From positions 61,858,756-61,918,755 of the forward strand of contig CM060731.1 in NCBI GenBank assembly GCA_030704615.1: 60,000 nucleotides of DNA, in the 5' to 3' direction. The DNA comes from Takakia lepidozioides (taxonomy: Eukaryota > Streptophyta > Takakiopsida > Takakiales > Takakiaceae). Positions 1-12,210 of the stretch are shown here, in pieces (position 1 is the stretch's first letter; each line of letters opens with the position of its first letter). The position numbers and the translations under genes are program-made. The notes beneath the pieces are model-generated. The model ran no database searches. It worked only from the letters and a program-made list of their open reading frames with translations, and was not told the DNA's origin.

Positions 1-3000
1 TTTCTCAAAAGTCATAGTAACCGAACTAATAATTGAACCTATGTCTATCCATTTATTATCTATTGCATCATACTTGAATTTAAGGTGCCCCTAGATTTCG
101 AGAAATAGTTTAGAGGACCATTAAACATCAGGAAGAATACCCATCAGGAAGAATACCAACAGGAGCCAAGAGCCCACATTTGCAGGATAAACAAACTTCT
201 TCACATCGCCACCTGAATGGATTCTAGAGACTTAGGCTCTAGGTAATTAGACGACACGTATCCCAGGTATTTATCAGGACCCTATTGGTAGTTGTAAAAA
301 AAACTGAAATTTTTCTATGTTTCACACCATATATTAATTTAATTTTGAAACCAAGACTTATTGGTACCCATATTTATTTATAATTGTTTTATAAAAATTT
401 ATCTACCAAGAATATATTGTACCTTATACTTTTTTGCACGTATCTTATTTAGAAGTGGCCTCCTCGAGGGTTTTTCATAATTTTGATTTAATGATTACGG
501 AAAAACATATAGTCACTAGATTCACCCATGTTGAAAGATATGAGCCATCTAAAGTTGACAGTAACAAACACTATGGCATTATTTCTATTTTTCCTAGTAA
601 CAAACATTATTTTTATTTTCTTATTTTATTTTTTATTTTTTATATTTTCATTATATGGCATAGTGGTACTCATGCTACTCTTCATTTACATGAATTGTAC
701 CTTTTAGTGAAGCAAATCCATTGTTTTACTGTTTCCATGCATTCATGTACTTTGACAAAAATCAGTTTTTTGAGGCTCACAATAATATATAAAGGTTTAA
801 AAAATCATTTTTTAATGTTTTCTATAAGACTTCAGTATCTTTAAGAGTAGAGCAATACTAGTATGAGTCCCAACTATCATATTTGTTTTCTACAGTGAGT
901 GCAAAAAGTCCATAACACCTTTTTTTATGGACTGTGACACTGTCGTATGCAATTAGCTAAAGTCCAATACTTTGACAAATCAACTTCATTTCTTGGTAAG
1001 AATTTAAATATTAAAACTTGTAGTAGTTGGAAGCATAAGAGTGAGTTCCATTTCAAAATTTGTCTCTAAGGTACAATTGAATCAAACTATGTCATGTAAA
1101 ACAATGCTCTGAAAGGAAAATGTAATTACGATAGCTTGCTTTCACCCTAAGGCTAGGAAGGCTTGGTTTGTACTCTCTTCAATTATTCAGAAGTGTTGCG
1201 ATAGCAGAAGAATCCAACTTCTCTCTACCTTTTATGGCACTTAAGGGAAATGACGAGTCATCTGTTGGAGGTCTTCTGACTCGACAATCGAATGGAGGGA
1301 CGACCTCCCTGGCTGTTGGCAACTCAGTTAGTGTCAGGCGCTTGGATGCTGACGATTCGGGGGTTGATTGGAGGCATCGTCGTAGTTTTAGGAAGGGCAA
1401 GTCCAAAGCTCAGCTGTCATTTGATCCTCCCAAGCGTAAAAGAGAAGCATGTAGTTAGATTAGTTGCCTACCTTTGCACTGGATCTTGCTACGCTTTGTT
1501 CTCTAGCTACTTGGTTCTGGATTACTTCATCTTTTCTCTCTCCTGTCTTAGTGCTCGGAGTAGTGTCTCGTTCCTCAGCCTCCATGATAATTGTAATGGT
1601 ACTTTTTTCTTACTTTTTTAATAATCCAAAAATTGGAGATAGGCTGTTTTGTATGCCAAAATCTGAGTAATAAATTGTCATGTTTTGGCTTCTTTCCAAC
1701 GTACATCCATCAGGTGATATTTGTTTTCTAATTCCTCTGGTAAGTAAGTGCACAGTAACATTACATAATGCTTTATCCAATTTTTGGGGCATTACGATAA
1801 AAATTTCCCCCTAGATGTTATCTACAAGATTGCCCATTTGGCCTGCCACGTGGGCACTGAATACTGGATTTCCAGCCCCTTGGCACTTTGGAAAATTTTA
1901 GAGAGCATAGCTTTTATTATTTTAGGGCTTGTAAATCCCTCGACGTGTTCCTCCCTAACCATTTTTCGGGGTTCACTTCCATCTATTGTCATTCATGAAA
2001 GCTATACCGTGACAAGAATTTGATCCAACGTCGTCCTTTAGGGTAAAGGAAGTCCCCCCCCCCCCGAGACGTATGTAAGGGAGAAGAAGACGCTCATCCT
2101 TAGTACTCTACTGCCTATTAGAGCCTTCTTCCATGTACCCCACAGTTTAAAGGAGGGATGAGGACAAAAATCAACGAGTACTCCATGCATCTCGGCCCAT
2201 ATCTACGGGGCTGGAGCGTTTGTAGCGCAGCCCCATTATCGCCATTTTTTCAGATGAACCTCAGATTTCCTCCTTCGGAAAATTGAATGCCGTGACTTTG
2301 ACTTGCATGTGCAATTCGTGCGACGAACCATGATTGGCTATAGCAGGTTTATAGGAGGTGGTTCACTAAAACCCAAAAATGTGGACGTCGAGTATGCACA
2401 TGAAAATTGGAACATACAAGGGTGCCCGCAAATTTATCCCAATACCCAGTTTTCCTGAAAAGTTGGGCGGCCTCGCCACATGGAAGGAGGCTCTTAGTAA
2501 CCACTTTACTTGCTATTGAGTGGGCTTTAAAAAAAAATGCAAAATGAACCATAGCTCTATCAATTAGTATCATACTCTAGTCACACATAAGTATATATTC
2601 ATAGCAAATAGACTTAGAATGGGTTAGGCACTTACCATATGTACATGTAGGGTACAATTATTTTGGAATTTGGATGAAATCTCATGAAGCTATGGACTTT
2701 TGCAGGGAATTCCAATGGACTGTTACAGTCCATCTATTGTCCCAAATGCCATCTGAAAAACCTATTTGTGCAAAACCAATTCATATATGGACTTTACAAC
2801 TAAATACACAATGTTTGAATAGACACAAATATAAATTTGTGAACAACTCCATCCATCCATCAAGACAATATGGACTTTTTTGTACCAAAAAAACCCCCAA
2901 AATGACGATTTGTCCATAGCATTTTGAAAATTTCATATTTGGGTAGAGATCTTTGCTAAGAATATATATATTGTTATTGTCTCTAGGAGCTTATTGTTAT

Positions 3001-3225
3001 ATGGACAAATTTCAAGATAATAATAAATAGCTATTATTTTTAAACAAGGAAAAAATATTTTAAAAAACTTATATTTAAAAATATCTCAAATATTTGGGAA
3101 GAGACCATTTACTAAATATGATTAGTATACCATTACCTATGAAGATAAAAATATATTTGAACAAATATCCTTAATTAAAATTTAATTAATTTTTTTCTCA
3201 TGGACTTTCAGTGGAGAGCACATCT
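1..3225. other. AT-rich region with no recognisable gene
   Basis: Strongly AT-rich with runs of A and T, a C-homopolymer near 2056-2068, and only short open frames of low-complexity composition. A basic open stretch at about 1171-1458 follows a possible splice acceptor and ends in a Lys/Arg-rich tail. It could be an isolated exon, but I see no family motif and no partner exon. I annotate nothing else here. Confidence 0.6.
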
Positions 3226-5399
3226 GCCGCTTTTGAGCCGGTGTAGTCTACACTTACCCTGGACACTTGGGCCAACGGCATAGGCTACCCTAGTCAATAT
3301 ATGAAGCGAGACGTTTGTTTTGTTTTGTTTTGTTTTGTAGCGTGTTGAGATCTCCCAAACCGCGGGCCCCAGCGCGGGTGCTTGGTGTCATTGAAAAGCC
3401 CTCGGTGAGGAGGGGTGCACCTGCTTGGTCTCATGATTTTTGGACCAGCGGTGTGGGAGATCTGGAATTTCAAGTGCTTTGGGTCGTTGGAAATTCGAGA
3501 AAAATAGCAAAGTGGGCTTTCCTGGAGCAATGATTGGCCCTTCATGTGGGAGATTTGGAATTTCAAGTACTTTTGGTCACTGGAAATTCGCAAAAAATAC
3601 GAAAGTGGGCTTTCCTGCACAATGATCGGAGCCTCGGCGGGAGAGATATCAAGGAGAAGGTCTCCGGTTCAAATCAGGTCGTAGATTCCATGGAAAAAAA
3701 ATGATTAGACTCGGATGACTTAGATGATATTGGACATTTGGGCCAACAACAAATGCTACCCTAGAGGTTGCATTTGGGCCTTGACATAGGAGACGCACTT
3801 TGATACATAGGGGATTGCACTTGGACTTAGATGACACTGGACAATTGGGCCAACGGCACAGGCTACCCTATCAATATATGAAGCTAGACGTTTGTTTTGT
3901 TTTGTTTTGTTTTGTAGCGTCGTTGAGATGTCCCAAACCCAAGGCCCCAGCGCTGGTGCTTGGTACCGTTGGAAAGCCCTCGACGAAGAGGGGTGCACTG
4001 GCTTGGTCTCATGATTTTTGGACATGCGGTGTGGGAGATACGGAATTCCAAGTATTTTTGGTCGTTGGAAATTCACAAAAATAGCAAAAATGGCAAAGTG
4101 GGCATTCCCGAGACAATGGTTGGAGTCTCGAGGGGAGAGATCAAGGGAAAGGTCTCCGGTTCACATCTGGCTATTTGGAAGAAAAAAATGATTATATATG
4201 GGATTGCACTTGGACTTAGATGACATTGGACACTTGGGTCTATACATGGGAGATGCACTTGGATACATGAATAGAAGATTGCACTTGGGCCAACGACATA
4301 GGCTACACTTGAGGTCGCACTTGGACCTCGACATATGAGACCCACTTGGATACATAAGAAATTGCACTTGGGCTTTCTTCACACATGGGACATTGGACAC
4401 TTGGGCCAACGGCAGAGGCTACCCTAGTCAATCTATGAAGCAAGACGTTTGTTTTGTTTTGTTTTGTCACGTTGAGATGTCCCAAACCGCGTGGCCCCGA
4501 CGCTGGTGCTTGGTACCGTTGGAAAGCCCTCGACGAGGAGGGGTGCACGAGCTTGGTCTCATGAAGTTTGGACCTGCAATGTGGGAGATGTGGAATTCCA
4601 AGTACTTTTGGTCGCTGGAAATTCACAAAAAATAGCAAAAATGACAAAGTGGGCATTCCTAGGACAATGGTTGGAGCCTCGACGGGAGAGATATCAAGGG
4701 AAAGGTCTTCGGTTCAAATCTGGTCGTAGGCTCTCTGAAAAAAAAAGATTAGATATGGGATTGCACTTGGACACTTGGGCCTATACGTGGGAGATGCACT
4801 TGGATACATGAATAGAAGATTGCACTTGGGCTTAGATTTCAATTCTTCACACATGGGCCAAAGGCATAGGTTACACTAGGGGTCGCATTTGGGCCTCGAC
4901 ATAGGATACCCTAAGCCTACATCTTCTAAACATGAGGGTCTCTGGGGATACATAGAGTAGAGGCTATCTTAGTGGTTGCAATTGGGCCTCGACATAGGAG
5001 ACGCACTGGGATACATAGAAGATCTTACACTTGGACTTAGATGACACTTGACACTTGGGCCCACGGCACATGCTACCCTAGAGGTCGCATTTGGGCCTCG
5101 ACGTAGAAGACACACTTGGATACAAAGAGGATTGTATTTGGACTTAGATGACATTTGACACTTGGGCCAACGGCACAGGCTACGCTAGTCAATATATGAA
5201 TCGAGACATTTGTTTGTTTTGTTTTGTTTTGTTTTGTAGCGTTGAGATGTCCCAAACCGCGAGCCCCCACGCTGGTGCTTGGTACCGTTGGAAAGCCCTC
5301 AAGGAGGAGGGGTGCATCGGCTTGGTCTCATGACTTTGGACCTGCGGTGTGGGAGATGTGGAATTCCAAGTACTTTGGGTCGCCGAAAATTCGAGAAAA

Positions 5400-6305
5400 C
5401 ACTACAGCAAATGGGGGGGGTTTGCGACGCCAGCCGTGCCCCCACGCCCCGCGCGGCGCCGAGCCCGCGGCATTTTTTTGCGACGTCCCGGCGTCGCAAC
5501 CCCCCGCTGCGACATCATTACGACGCCCAGCCGTTGTAAGGTGGCATGAAGGGGGAAAGAGGGCCCTCGCTGCGACGGATTTTTTTGCTTGCGACGCCCC
5601 GACGTCGGAATTTTTTATTTATTTATTTATTTATTAGACGTTGCGACGCCTCGGCGTCGCAAAAGCGTCACTAAGGGCGCCCCAGCGCCTCTGCGACGCC
5701 GGAGCGTCGCAACAGCATCACCACAGTGAAAGTTTTTTTTTTTTTTTTTTTTGGGCTTTACGGCCCTCAACTTCACGAAAGCGTCACTGGGGGCGCCCCG
5801 CGCTGGGACGCCCAACGTTGCGACGTCAGGGGGTCGCAATGGTGTTGTGGTCAGTTTAGGTCAACACAAGGACGTCGCTTGGGGCGCTTGGTGGTGGTGG
5901 GGTACAACAACGGCGACGATGTTGGAGCTGGGGCTGGGGCTGGGGCTGGGCACTAAGGCTGTGGAGGTTGCAACTCCCTGGCGTCACAAGAGAGACCCCC
6001 TTAGAAGGAACTTGAAAGAACTTGAAGGAACTCTTTATATATATATATATATATATATTTAGATTGCTTTTGTGATACATAGATGTAGCGTAGGTTTGTT
6101 GGTTAGTTTGTAGTGTCTTAGAAATGTTATAACGTGGAGGTCTTAGGTTCAAGTATGCGTTGCATGATATATGTAGAACAATGAATATATCGTCATTAAT
6201 AAGTTTTTGAAATTCAAATTTTCCCGCCTAAATTCAAATGTACCCCCTTAAATTGTGACGTCTGGGCGTCAACCCCCGGACGATGCTAATTCTGCATTGC
6301 AGAAT

Positions 6306-6339
<34 letters not shown>

Positions 6340-6521
6340 GGTTGTCCGACGCCTGGGCGTCGCAAATCGCGGTTTTGCATATTTGCGACCCCCATTGGTC
6401 GCAAATTTGCAACGTTTTTTTGGCGACGCCCAGACGTCGCAAATTTGGTTTTTTTTTCCCGCCCGAAAAGGGCTGTTTTACGACGCCGCGACGTCGAAAA
6501 CCCCCCCCTTTTCCTGTAGTG
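5400..6521. mobile_element. Non-autonomous CACTA-like element (1.1 kb)
   Basis: The left end reads CACTACAG followed by a G-run and TTTGCGACGCC. The right end is its near-perfect inverse, with a C-run and CTGTAGTG. An A-rich flank (AAA on each side) is compatible with the 3-bp target duplication of CACTA (En/Spm) elements. The interior repeats a GCGACGCC / GGCGTCGC motif in both orientations many times, as CACTA subterminal regions do, and holds two poly-T runs and an (AT)n tract. There is no transposase frame. The surrounding repeat unit is continuous across the insertion (GAAAA before, AAAATA after), as other copies of the unit show. Confidence 0.8.
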
Positions 6522-6539
6522 AAAATAACAAAATGGGCA

Positions 6540-6770
6540 TTCATGGGGCAATGGTTGGAGCCTCGATGGGAGAGATATCAAGGGAAAGGTCTTCGGTTCA
6601 AATCTGGTCGTAGGCTCTGTAGAAAAAAACGATGAGATATGGCTAAACAAATTTCAAGTACTTTTGGTCGCTGCACAATGGTTGGAGGCTCGACAAGAGA
6701 TTTATCAAGGGAAAGGTCTCCGGTTCAAATCTGGTCTTAGGCTCTGTGGAAAAAAAATGATTAGACTTAG
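6540..6770 (+). repeat. Pair of short repeats with a tRNA B-box-like core
   Basis: Two adjacent copies begin near 'caatggttgga', run through 'atatcaagggaaaggtct', contain GGTTCAAATC (close to the tRNA/SINE B-box consensus GGTTCRANTC) and end in an A-run. Further copies lie near 3625-3705, 4115-4190 and 4670-4750. This hints at a tRNA-derived or Pol III-type origin. I find no convincing A box and no cloverleaf, so it is only a resemblance. Confidence 0.4.
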
Positions 6771-8060
6771 ATGATTTAGATGACATTGGACACTTGGGCC
6801 AACGGCACAGGCTACCCTAGTCAATATATGAAGGGAGACGTTTGTTTGTTTGTTTGTTTGTTTGTTTGTTTTGGTTTGTAGCGTTGAGATGTCCCAAACC
6901 GCAAGGCCCCAACTTTGGTGCTTGGTACCGTTGGAAAGTCCTCGAGGAGGAGGGGTGCACGAGCTTGGTCTCATAATTTTTGGACCTGCGGTGTGGGAGA
7001 TGTGGAATTCCAAGTACTTTTGGTCACTGGAAATTCACGAAAAATAGCAAAGTGGGCTTTCCTGGGACAACGATTGGATAAATGAAGCCTTGACAGGAGA
7101 TATATCAATAATGATGGATATCTTACTATTCAATAAATTCATGAAAAAAACAAGAAAGCCAGTTTGTTTGTGTTGTTTTGATTTGTTTTGTAGCGTCATT
7201 GAGATCTCCCAAACCGCGAGGCCCCAGCCTTGGTGCTTTGTGCCGTTGGAAAACCCTCGATGAGGAGGGGTGCACCGGCTTGGTCTCATGATTTTTGGAC
7301 CCGCGGTGTGGGAGATATGGAATTTCAAGTAGTTTGGGTCTCTAGAAATTCGGAAAAAAATTGCAAAGTGGGCTTTCTTGGAGCAATGATTGGCCCTTCA
7401 TGTGGGAGATCTGGAATCCAAGTACTTTTGGTCGTTGGAAATTCGCGAAGAATATCAAAGTGGATACATCAATATATGAAGCCTCGACATAAGAGATTGC
7501 AGAAATAGCAAAGTGGGCTTTGTTGGAACAATGACATGGACATCTCCTAAACTGTAGGGTCTCTGGACACAAAGGGGATTGCACTTTGACCTAGATGACA
7601 TTAGACATTGGAGGTCGCACTTGGGCTTGTACATAGGAGACGCACTTGGATACATAGGAGATTGTACTTGGGCTTAGATGACAATGGACACTTGGGCCTG
7701 TACATGGGAGATGCACTTGAATACATAGAAAATGACACTGGACACTTGGGCCAACGGCACAGGGTACCCCTAGTCGGTGTATGAAGCGAAATGTTTGTTT
7801 TGTTTTGTTTTGTAGCGTCGTTGAGATCTCCCAAACCGAGGGGCCCCATCCCCGGTGCTTCGTGCCGTTGGAAAGCCCTCGATGAGGAGGGGTGCACCGG
7901 CTTGGTCTCATGATTTTTGGACCGCCGGTGTGGGAGATATCGAATTTTGAGTACTTTGGGTCGCTGTAAATTCGTTAAAAATAGCAAAGTGGGCTTTCCG
8001 AGAGCAGTGATTGGGCCTTCATGTGTGAGATTTGGAATTTCAAGTACTTTTGGCCGCTCG

Positions 8061-8096
8061 AAATTCGGGGAAAATAAATAAGTAGATATATCAATA
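8061..8096 (+). repeat. 36-bp direct repeat, left copy
   Basis: Identical over 36 bases to 58651-58686. The two copies sit just outside the two TIRs of the outer transposon. The left copy is followed by GCCTC and the TIR. The right copy is followed by TATGAAGCCTC, so the match continues after a 6-base gap. It is either an unusually long target duplication or two pre-existing units of the host array. Confidence 0.85.
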
Positions 8097-8101
8097 GCCT
8101 C

Positions 8102-8384
8102 TCATTTTACAATAATAGGGTCATGAATGCAAGCGTGCGAGAAGGACGGTGGACCCGTTGTCCGGACGAAGGGCGCCCACGCCCGCCGCGGTTGCACCAT
8201 CTGCGGCTGCCCCTCCCGGGGTCCGTCCACCGGCCGCTCCGCTGCGGCCTGTCCACTGTGGCTAGTCCGCTGGGGTGGGTCCGTTGGGGCTAGTCCGTCT
8301 GTCTGCTAGTCCGCCCGCCCGCAAGATCTAGGCCGTCCAGGACAAATCCCATCGCAGCCCTCCAATTTAGGGCCTTATCTCGCC
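8102..8384 (+). repeat. Outer MULE left terminal inverted repeat
   Basis: Matches the reverse complement of 58360-58644 along its length with scattered substitutions and small indels. The middle is a run of short degenerate units of the type GCTAGTCCGCTGGGG, which differ in number and sequence between the two ends. Similarity fades shortly after 'ggccttatctc'. The repeated GTCCGCT cores could be transposase binding sites, by analogy with other MULEs. Confidence 0.9.
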
Positions 8385-9157
8385 ATTGCCATCAGGATGT
8401 GCTCTTTGTTGTACGAAACTGCGGTGCGTGCGGGCGGTAGTCGTTGCCTGACACAGTGTTCGTGTCTTTGTGTTTTCGTGACATTTTGTCATGATGTGGA
8501 AAGGCAGGAGAGGAGTCGGAGCCCTACAACCACCATCGTGCATATGCTTCCACTATTTTCGTCAATTTTTTGTTGTTGGCGGGGCCGTTTTTTGCGATTT
8601 CATTGTACATGTAATGTGTTTTGCCCACTTGGTTTGGCCTCTGTCCGGTCATCACAAAATGGCCAATGTGTTGTTAGGGTTTATTCCACTGGGCGGACCA
8701 ATTACAAGCCTACCTAAAGATGAACTTAGTTTACATTTGGGATATGGTGTCGTTCAATATTATAATTATTCATGTTGAGGTAGCCGCATCCGTCCGTCAG
8801 ATCACCTCCTCAGTCTGGAACGGTAACCATGGGCAAGATGATAGCGAAAATTGCCGAAGCATATGCACATGAGGGCGTGTAAAAACATTGCAGATTCCAT
8901 ATCCAACCATGAACTGTTATGTGTGACTTGGGCAGAGTTATCGTCAGTCTGTCAATTGTGTCTGTTGGGCTGTGTTAGCCTCAGACTCCTGAACTATCTC
9001 ACATCTGCAGTATGGGTCTCCCTGTAAAAAAGTCGGGTTCGACAGCCAATACTTGTTGGCCTGGATACCCATATGTCTATTGCTTCGTGTGTCTTGCTTC
9101 GTTGGTCTGGTAATCGGAACGTCTTCGGGAGGCTTTGTCCTCACATCGGCCTGGAAT

Positions 9158-12100
9158 ATGGAGGAAGTGCCTGTGCCTCCCCGCAAGCGAAAACTCAGTG
9201 ATGGGGCAGCAAAAAAAGCGGGAGCGAAAGCGGCAAGGTCTGCTCGCGATGCAAACCTGTCAGTCATGCAGGGGGGTCCGTCCGAAGCGCGTCAGGCAAG
9301 CTCTGCTCGGGATGCAAGCATTGCGGGCCTACATGGGAGTCCACCCGATGCGCGCCAGACCAGAAAGTCCCGGCAGAATATACCCATCAACTCCTCCAGT
9401 GAGTCTGAGTCTGCCGATGTTCTGCCCCGCCGGTCTGCCGAGCGTACCGACAACATCATCCGAAATAATGACTTCGAAGGGCAAGGTCCATTGTCCAGTG
9501 TAGTGGATATTGCCTTATTTGAGAGGACAAACTTGGACATGCTCATAGACAGCCTCGACGACAACACCTCTCTTGCCCACGCCGCCCAGGAGACCCAACA
9601 ACCTGATCTGCGGTTTGGGCAGACCGAAGATATGGGACCTGAAAAGACCACCCACAAGTCTGCTGGTCCAGCCTGCCCAGGAACGTTGCACCTACTTTGG
9701 TTTGGCGTTCTCCCACCGGTCTGTCCACCCCAAGACGATCCGCAGTTCTTCCCCTTTTTCTTCAGATATGTGCAGACAGGACGGATAACATCAAGTATTC
9801 GGGAAGCCAAAGAAAAGTGGTTGAATGCCATGCGTGATGGCGATGCGGGCAACATACTTGACGAGGTAATGCTATCAAACCATTCCTGCAATTTTCTGCA
9901 TTTTTTTTAGACTACTGTCGATCAGTCTGCTGAACTTCAGCAGACTATGCACGTCCATAGTTCGGTCTCTTAGTTATTCTGCCCCAGTCTTTAGAGTCTG
10001 CTTAAGGCAGTGGTCTGCTGAGTGTTATGGTCTACTGAGAGATCTTAGAGCTCCAAATGCCCAATGGATCATGTGTGTTTTGCTGCACAGCAGCCAGCTC
10101 CCGTATGAACCAACTTGTGGTGAAGCGGACATACCTATTTCTTGTGTTGTCGCGTAGTCTGCTCATCTGTGGAAGACTTCAGCAGACTGCATACGTCCAT
10201 AATTAGGTCTTCTGAAATGTTTTTGTCTGCTGGAGTCCAGATTGTCTGCTAAGGTATGAGTGTCTGCTAAATATCATGGTCTGCTGAGTATTGTGGTCTG
10301 CTGAATGTGTATTGTGGGCTGATGATGGTCTGTTGATTGTCTACTGAGTGTTAGTAAATTCAGTCAGTCGAATGGATCCGGTCTGTCCGATAAGCTCATT
10401 TGCCTTTTGCTGCACAGCACACTGCGCAGTCTATTCTGAAAGCCATATCAATTTAGCGGACGCCACGTCAAGAACCTCATTTGTAAGTGTGTGAGGTGCG
10501 GCTTGAAGTGCAGCGGGTTTGCGAGTACATTTTGATGAAATACCCCGGATCAGCAGCCGCCATAGACGAACTTGACACGGAGTCGGCAGATCCCCTCCAG
10601 CAGACCGCTGACTTCATCACTCCTCAGGAGACCACAACAGACCACGACAGACCTCAAGAGACCCCAACAAACCTTATCACACCAAACCACAGCGAAGCAC
10701 ACGCCAGCAATCATGAGTAGAACTCCTCGCACCTGGGCAGACCGAAGCACGCCTCAGCAGACCTCATACCTGAGACTGGGCCAATTGGACAGGGTGACGA
10801 CTATGCCCATTTCCCCTCCATTGTGGGCATTTTTGTGGTGTGGAGATCGCCGTTACCGGTGGTGCCGAAGAACGTAGAGGATCCTACACTTCCCCGCTTC
10901 AGGATTGGTGACACAAGTGCCCATCTGGACTAGTACAGTGACCTGCACCACATTGTAGTGGGCCGGAGGTGGCCCTTTGTCCCTTATCTCTATTCCATGG
11001 AGTATACTATGGAAGAAGCCAACCATGTTCTGGAGCAAGCAGGGAAAGTTGCTATTTCTTCTTTGAGTGAAGGAAATGAACCGCCACTCCTTGTTCGGCT
11101 CCTCCTTATGGATGACAGGAGAGTCTGTTACAGATGGATCACAAGCACGAGAGTCTGTTGTAGATGAGGCTCTATTGTGGTTCTTGTATGTACTGGAGCG
11201 TGCTGTGTTTGACATTGTCTCGCTCAAACCAGATGTGTTCAGAGTATTGTGGTCTGGAACGCCGCATCACGACTGCAGTTCCGCGCTTGCCCACCTTGAT
11301 TCCGCACTGCTGGACCACCAAATTAAGGACATCGGACTCGTTGGAAATCTGTTGGAAGGTACTTGCACGCTGCTCTGTCTCATTCACTGCTTCCCCCCCC
11401 CCCGCCAATCCTCCACCGCATGTGTTTATATTGTTTTTTGTGTTCTATGTAGGGCGGACAGCGGGACTTGGAAATCGCTTGCTGAGTGCTTTCGACTCCC
11501 TTGCCAGGGCTACTAGAGAGGTTGTCCTGGCTGTGCAGGGTCATGAAAACCAGGGGACTATCCGTAAGGCTGGCCAGGTCCGGCAGGCTGGGGGGAGGTC
11601 TCAAGAGACTGTCGGGGATTTTCAGCAGACTGGTATGCAGTCTCAGCAAACTGGCATGGAAATTGAGCAGACTGCCTTGGGAAATCAGCAGACTACCGTG
11701 GAGTCTCGAGACGCGAGTGACCAGGAGACTCGCAAACAGACTGAACAAAATACTCAGGATGACACTGAAAAATGACACTCCCATTGCGAGCCAGCATTGC
11801 CAGAAGACCCAGAAGACCTCACAGCAGACCTCAGTGGAGTCTGCTGAACAGTACCCTCCACAGACTGTCCTCCACGACTTGCCCACAACATTTGTTACTG
11901 AGTCTGTTATAACGGGACAGTGGCACATTCAACGGCCTGACCAACAGTGGATGTCTGATTCGACCCAATTTAAACGGACATCATCTGCCCAACCCAACTT
12001 TTTAATGTCTGCCAACCCTTTCTCAACGGTGCCAGAATCGACTTTCCCCCGCCGGATAAGTTCTCCCACACATTTTGGCCCACACGATGTAACTATGACC

Positions 12101-12210
12101 TCGGTAAATCCTTAGTATCCATCATCCCGTATGACTTTTAAGCTTAGCCCTGTCTTTGTTCGTTCACTGGCGAGAGTCATCGATGAATTTGAAGTGAGCG
12201 AACCGACCTG
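9158..12210 (+). pseudogene. ULP1-like peptidase gene of the outer MULE, 5' part
   Basis: First half of the left gene of the outer MULE. A plausible start at 9158 opens a frame with a basic motif (PPRKRKLSDG, possible nuclear signal) and Ser/Ala/Arg-rich sequence, ending at a GT donor near 9866. Later coding stretches lie at about 10487-10720, 10796-11160 (WRSPLPVVPKN, PFVPYLYSMEYT), 11110-11360, and 11450-11780, which is rich in Gln-Thr (QQTG, QQTT). The last piece (about 12131-12210) ends where the gypsy LTR begins. An in-frame TAG near 10933 breaks the second block. The protein resembles the long, poorly conserved N-terminal part of MULE-borne ULP genes. The peptidase domain itself lies at 33.8-34.8 kb. 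Exon limits are approximate. Confidence 0.6.
9911..10480. other. Intron-like spacer dense in GTCTGCTG / CAGCAGAC
   Basis: No coding sense is seen. The octamer GTCTGCTG or its complement CAGCAGAC, with one-base variants, recurs every few tens of bases. The same motif fills the other native spacers of the outer MULE (33380-33730, 34190-34420, 35040-35540) and, as GTCTGCCAGC, the transposase intron at 56370-56950. Confidence 0.7.

Larger units (their letters stand above)
3226..8096. repeat. Degenerate tandem repeat array, left block
   Basis: A unit of roughly 270 bp recurs with divergence near 3270, 3840, 4393, 5160, 6790, 7180 and 7745. Each copy runs in order through a 'gggccaacggcacaggct' stretch, a TTTTG or TTTG microsatellite, a GC-rich 'cccaaaccgcg' segment, 'ggaaagccctcgacgagg', 'gcttggtctcatgattttt' and a 'tcgctggaaattc' segment. 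Between copies lie stretches built on 'gcacttggacttagatgac'. No coding capacity is conserved between copies. The same material resumes beyond 58645, so the outer transposon sits inside this array. Confidence 0.85.

Noticed and set aside
434-844. 136-residue open frame in the AT-rich left end
   Set aside because: Composition (Phe, Ile, Tyr, His runs) follows the AT-rich DNA, and no motif or partner exon is seen.
3294-8010. Many 60-130 residue frames in the left repeat array
   Set aside because: They recur with each repeat unit on both strands with shifting frames and contain poly-Phe/Cys from the TTTTG tract.
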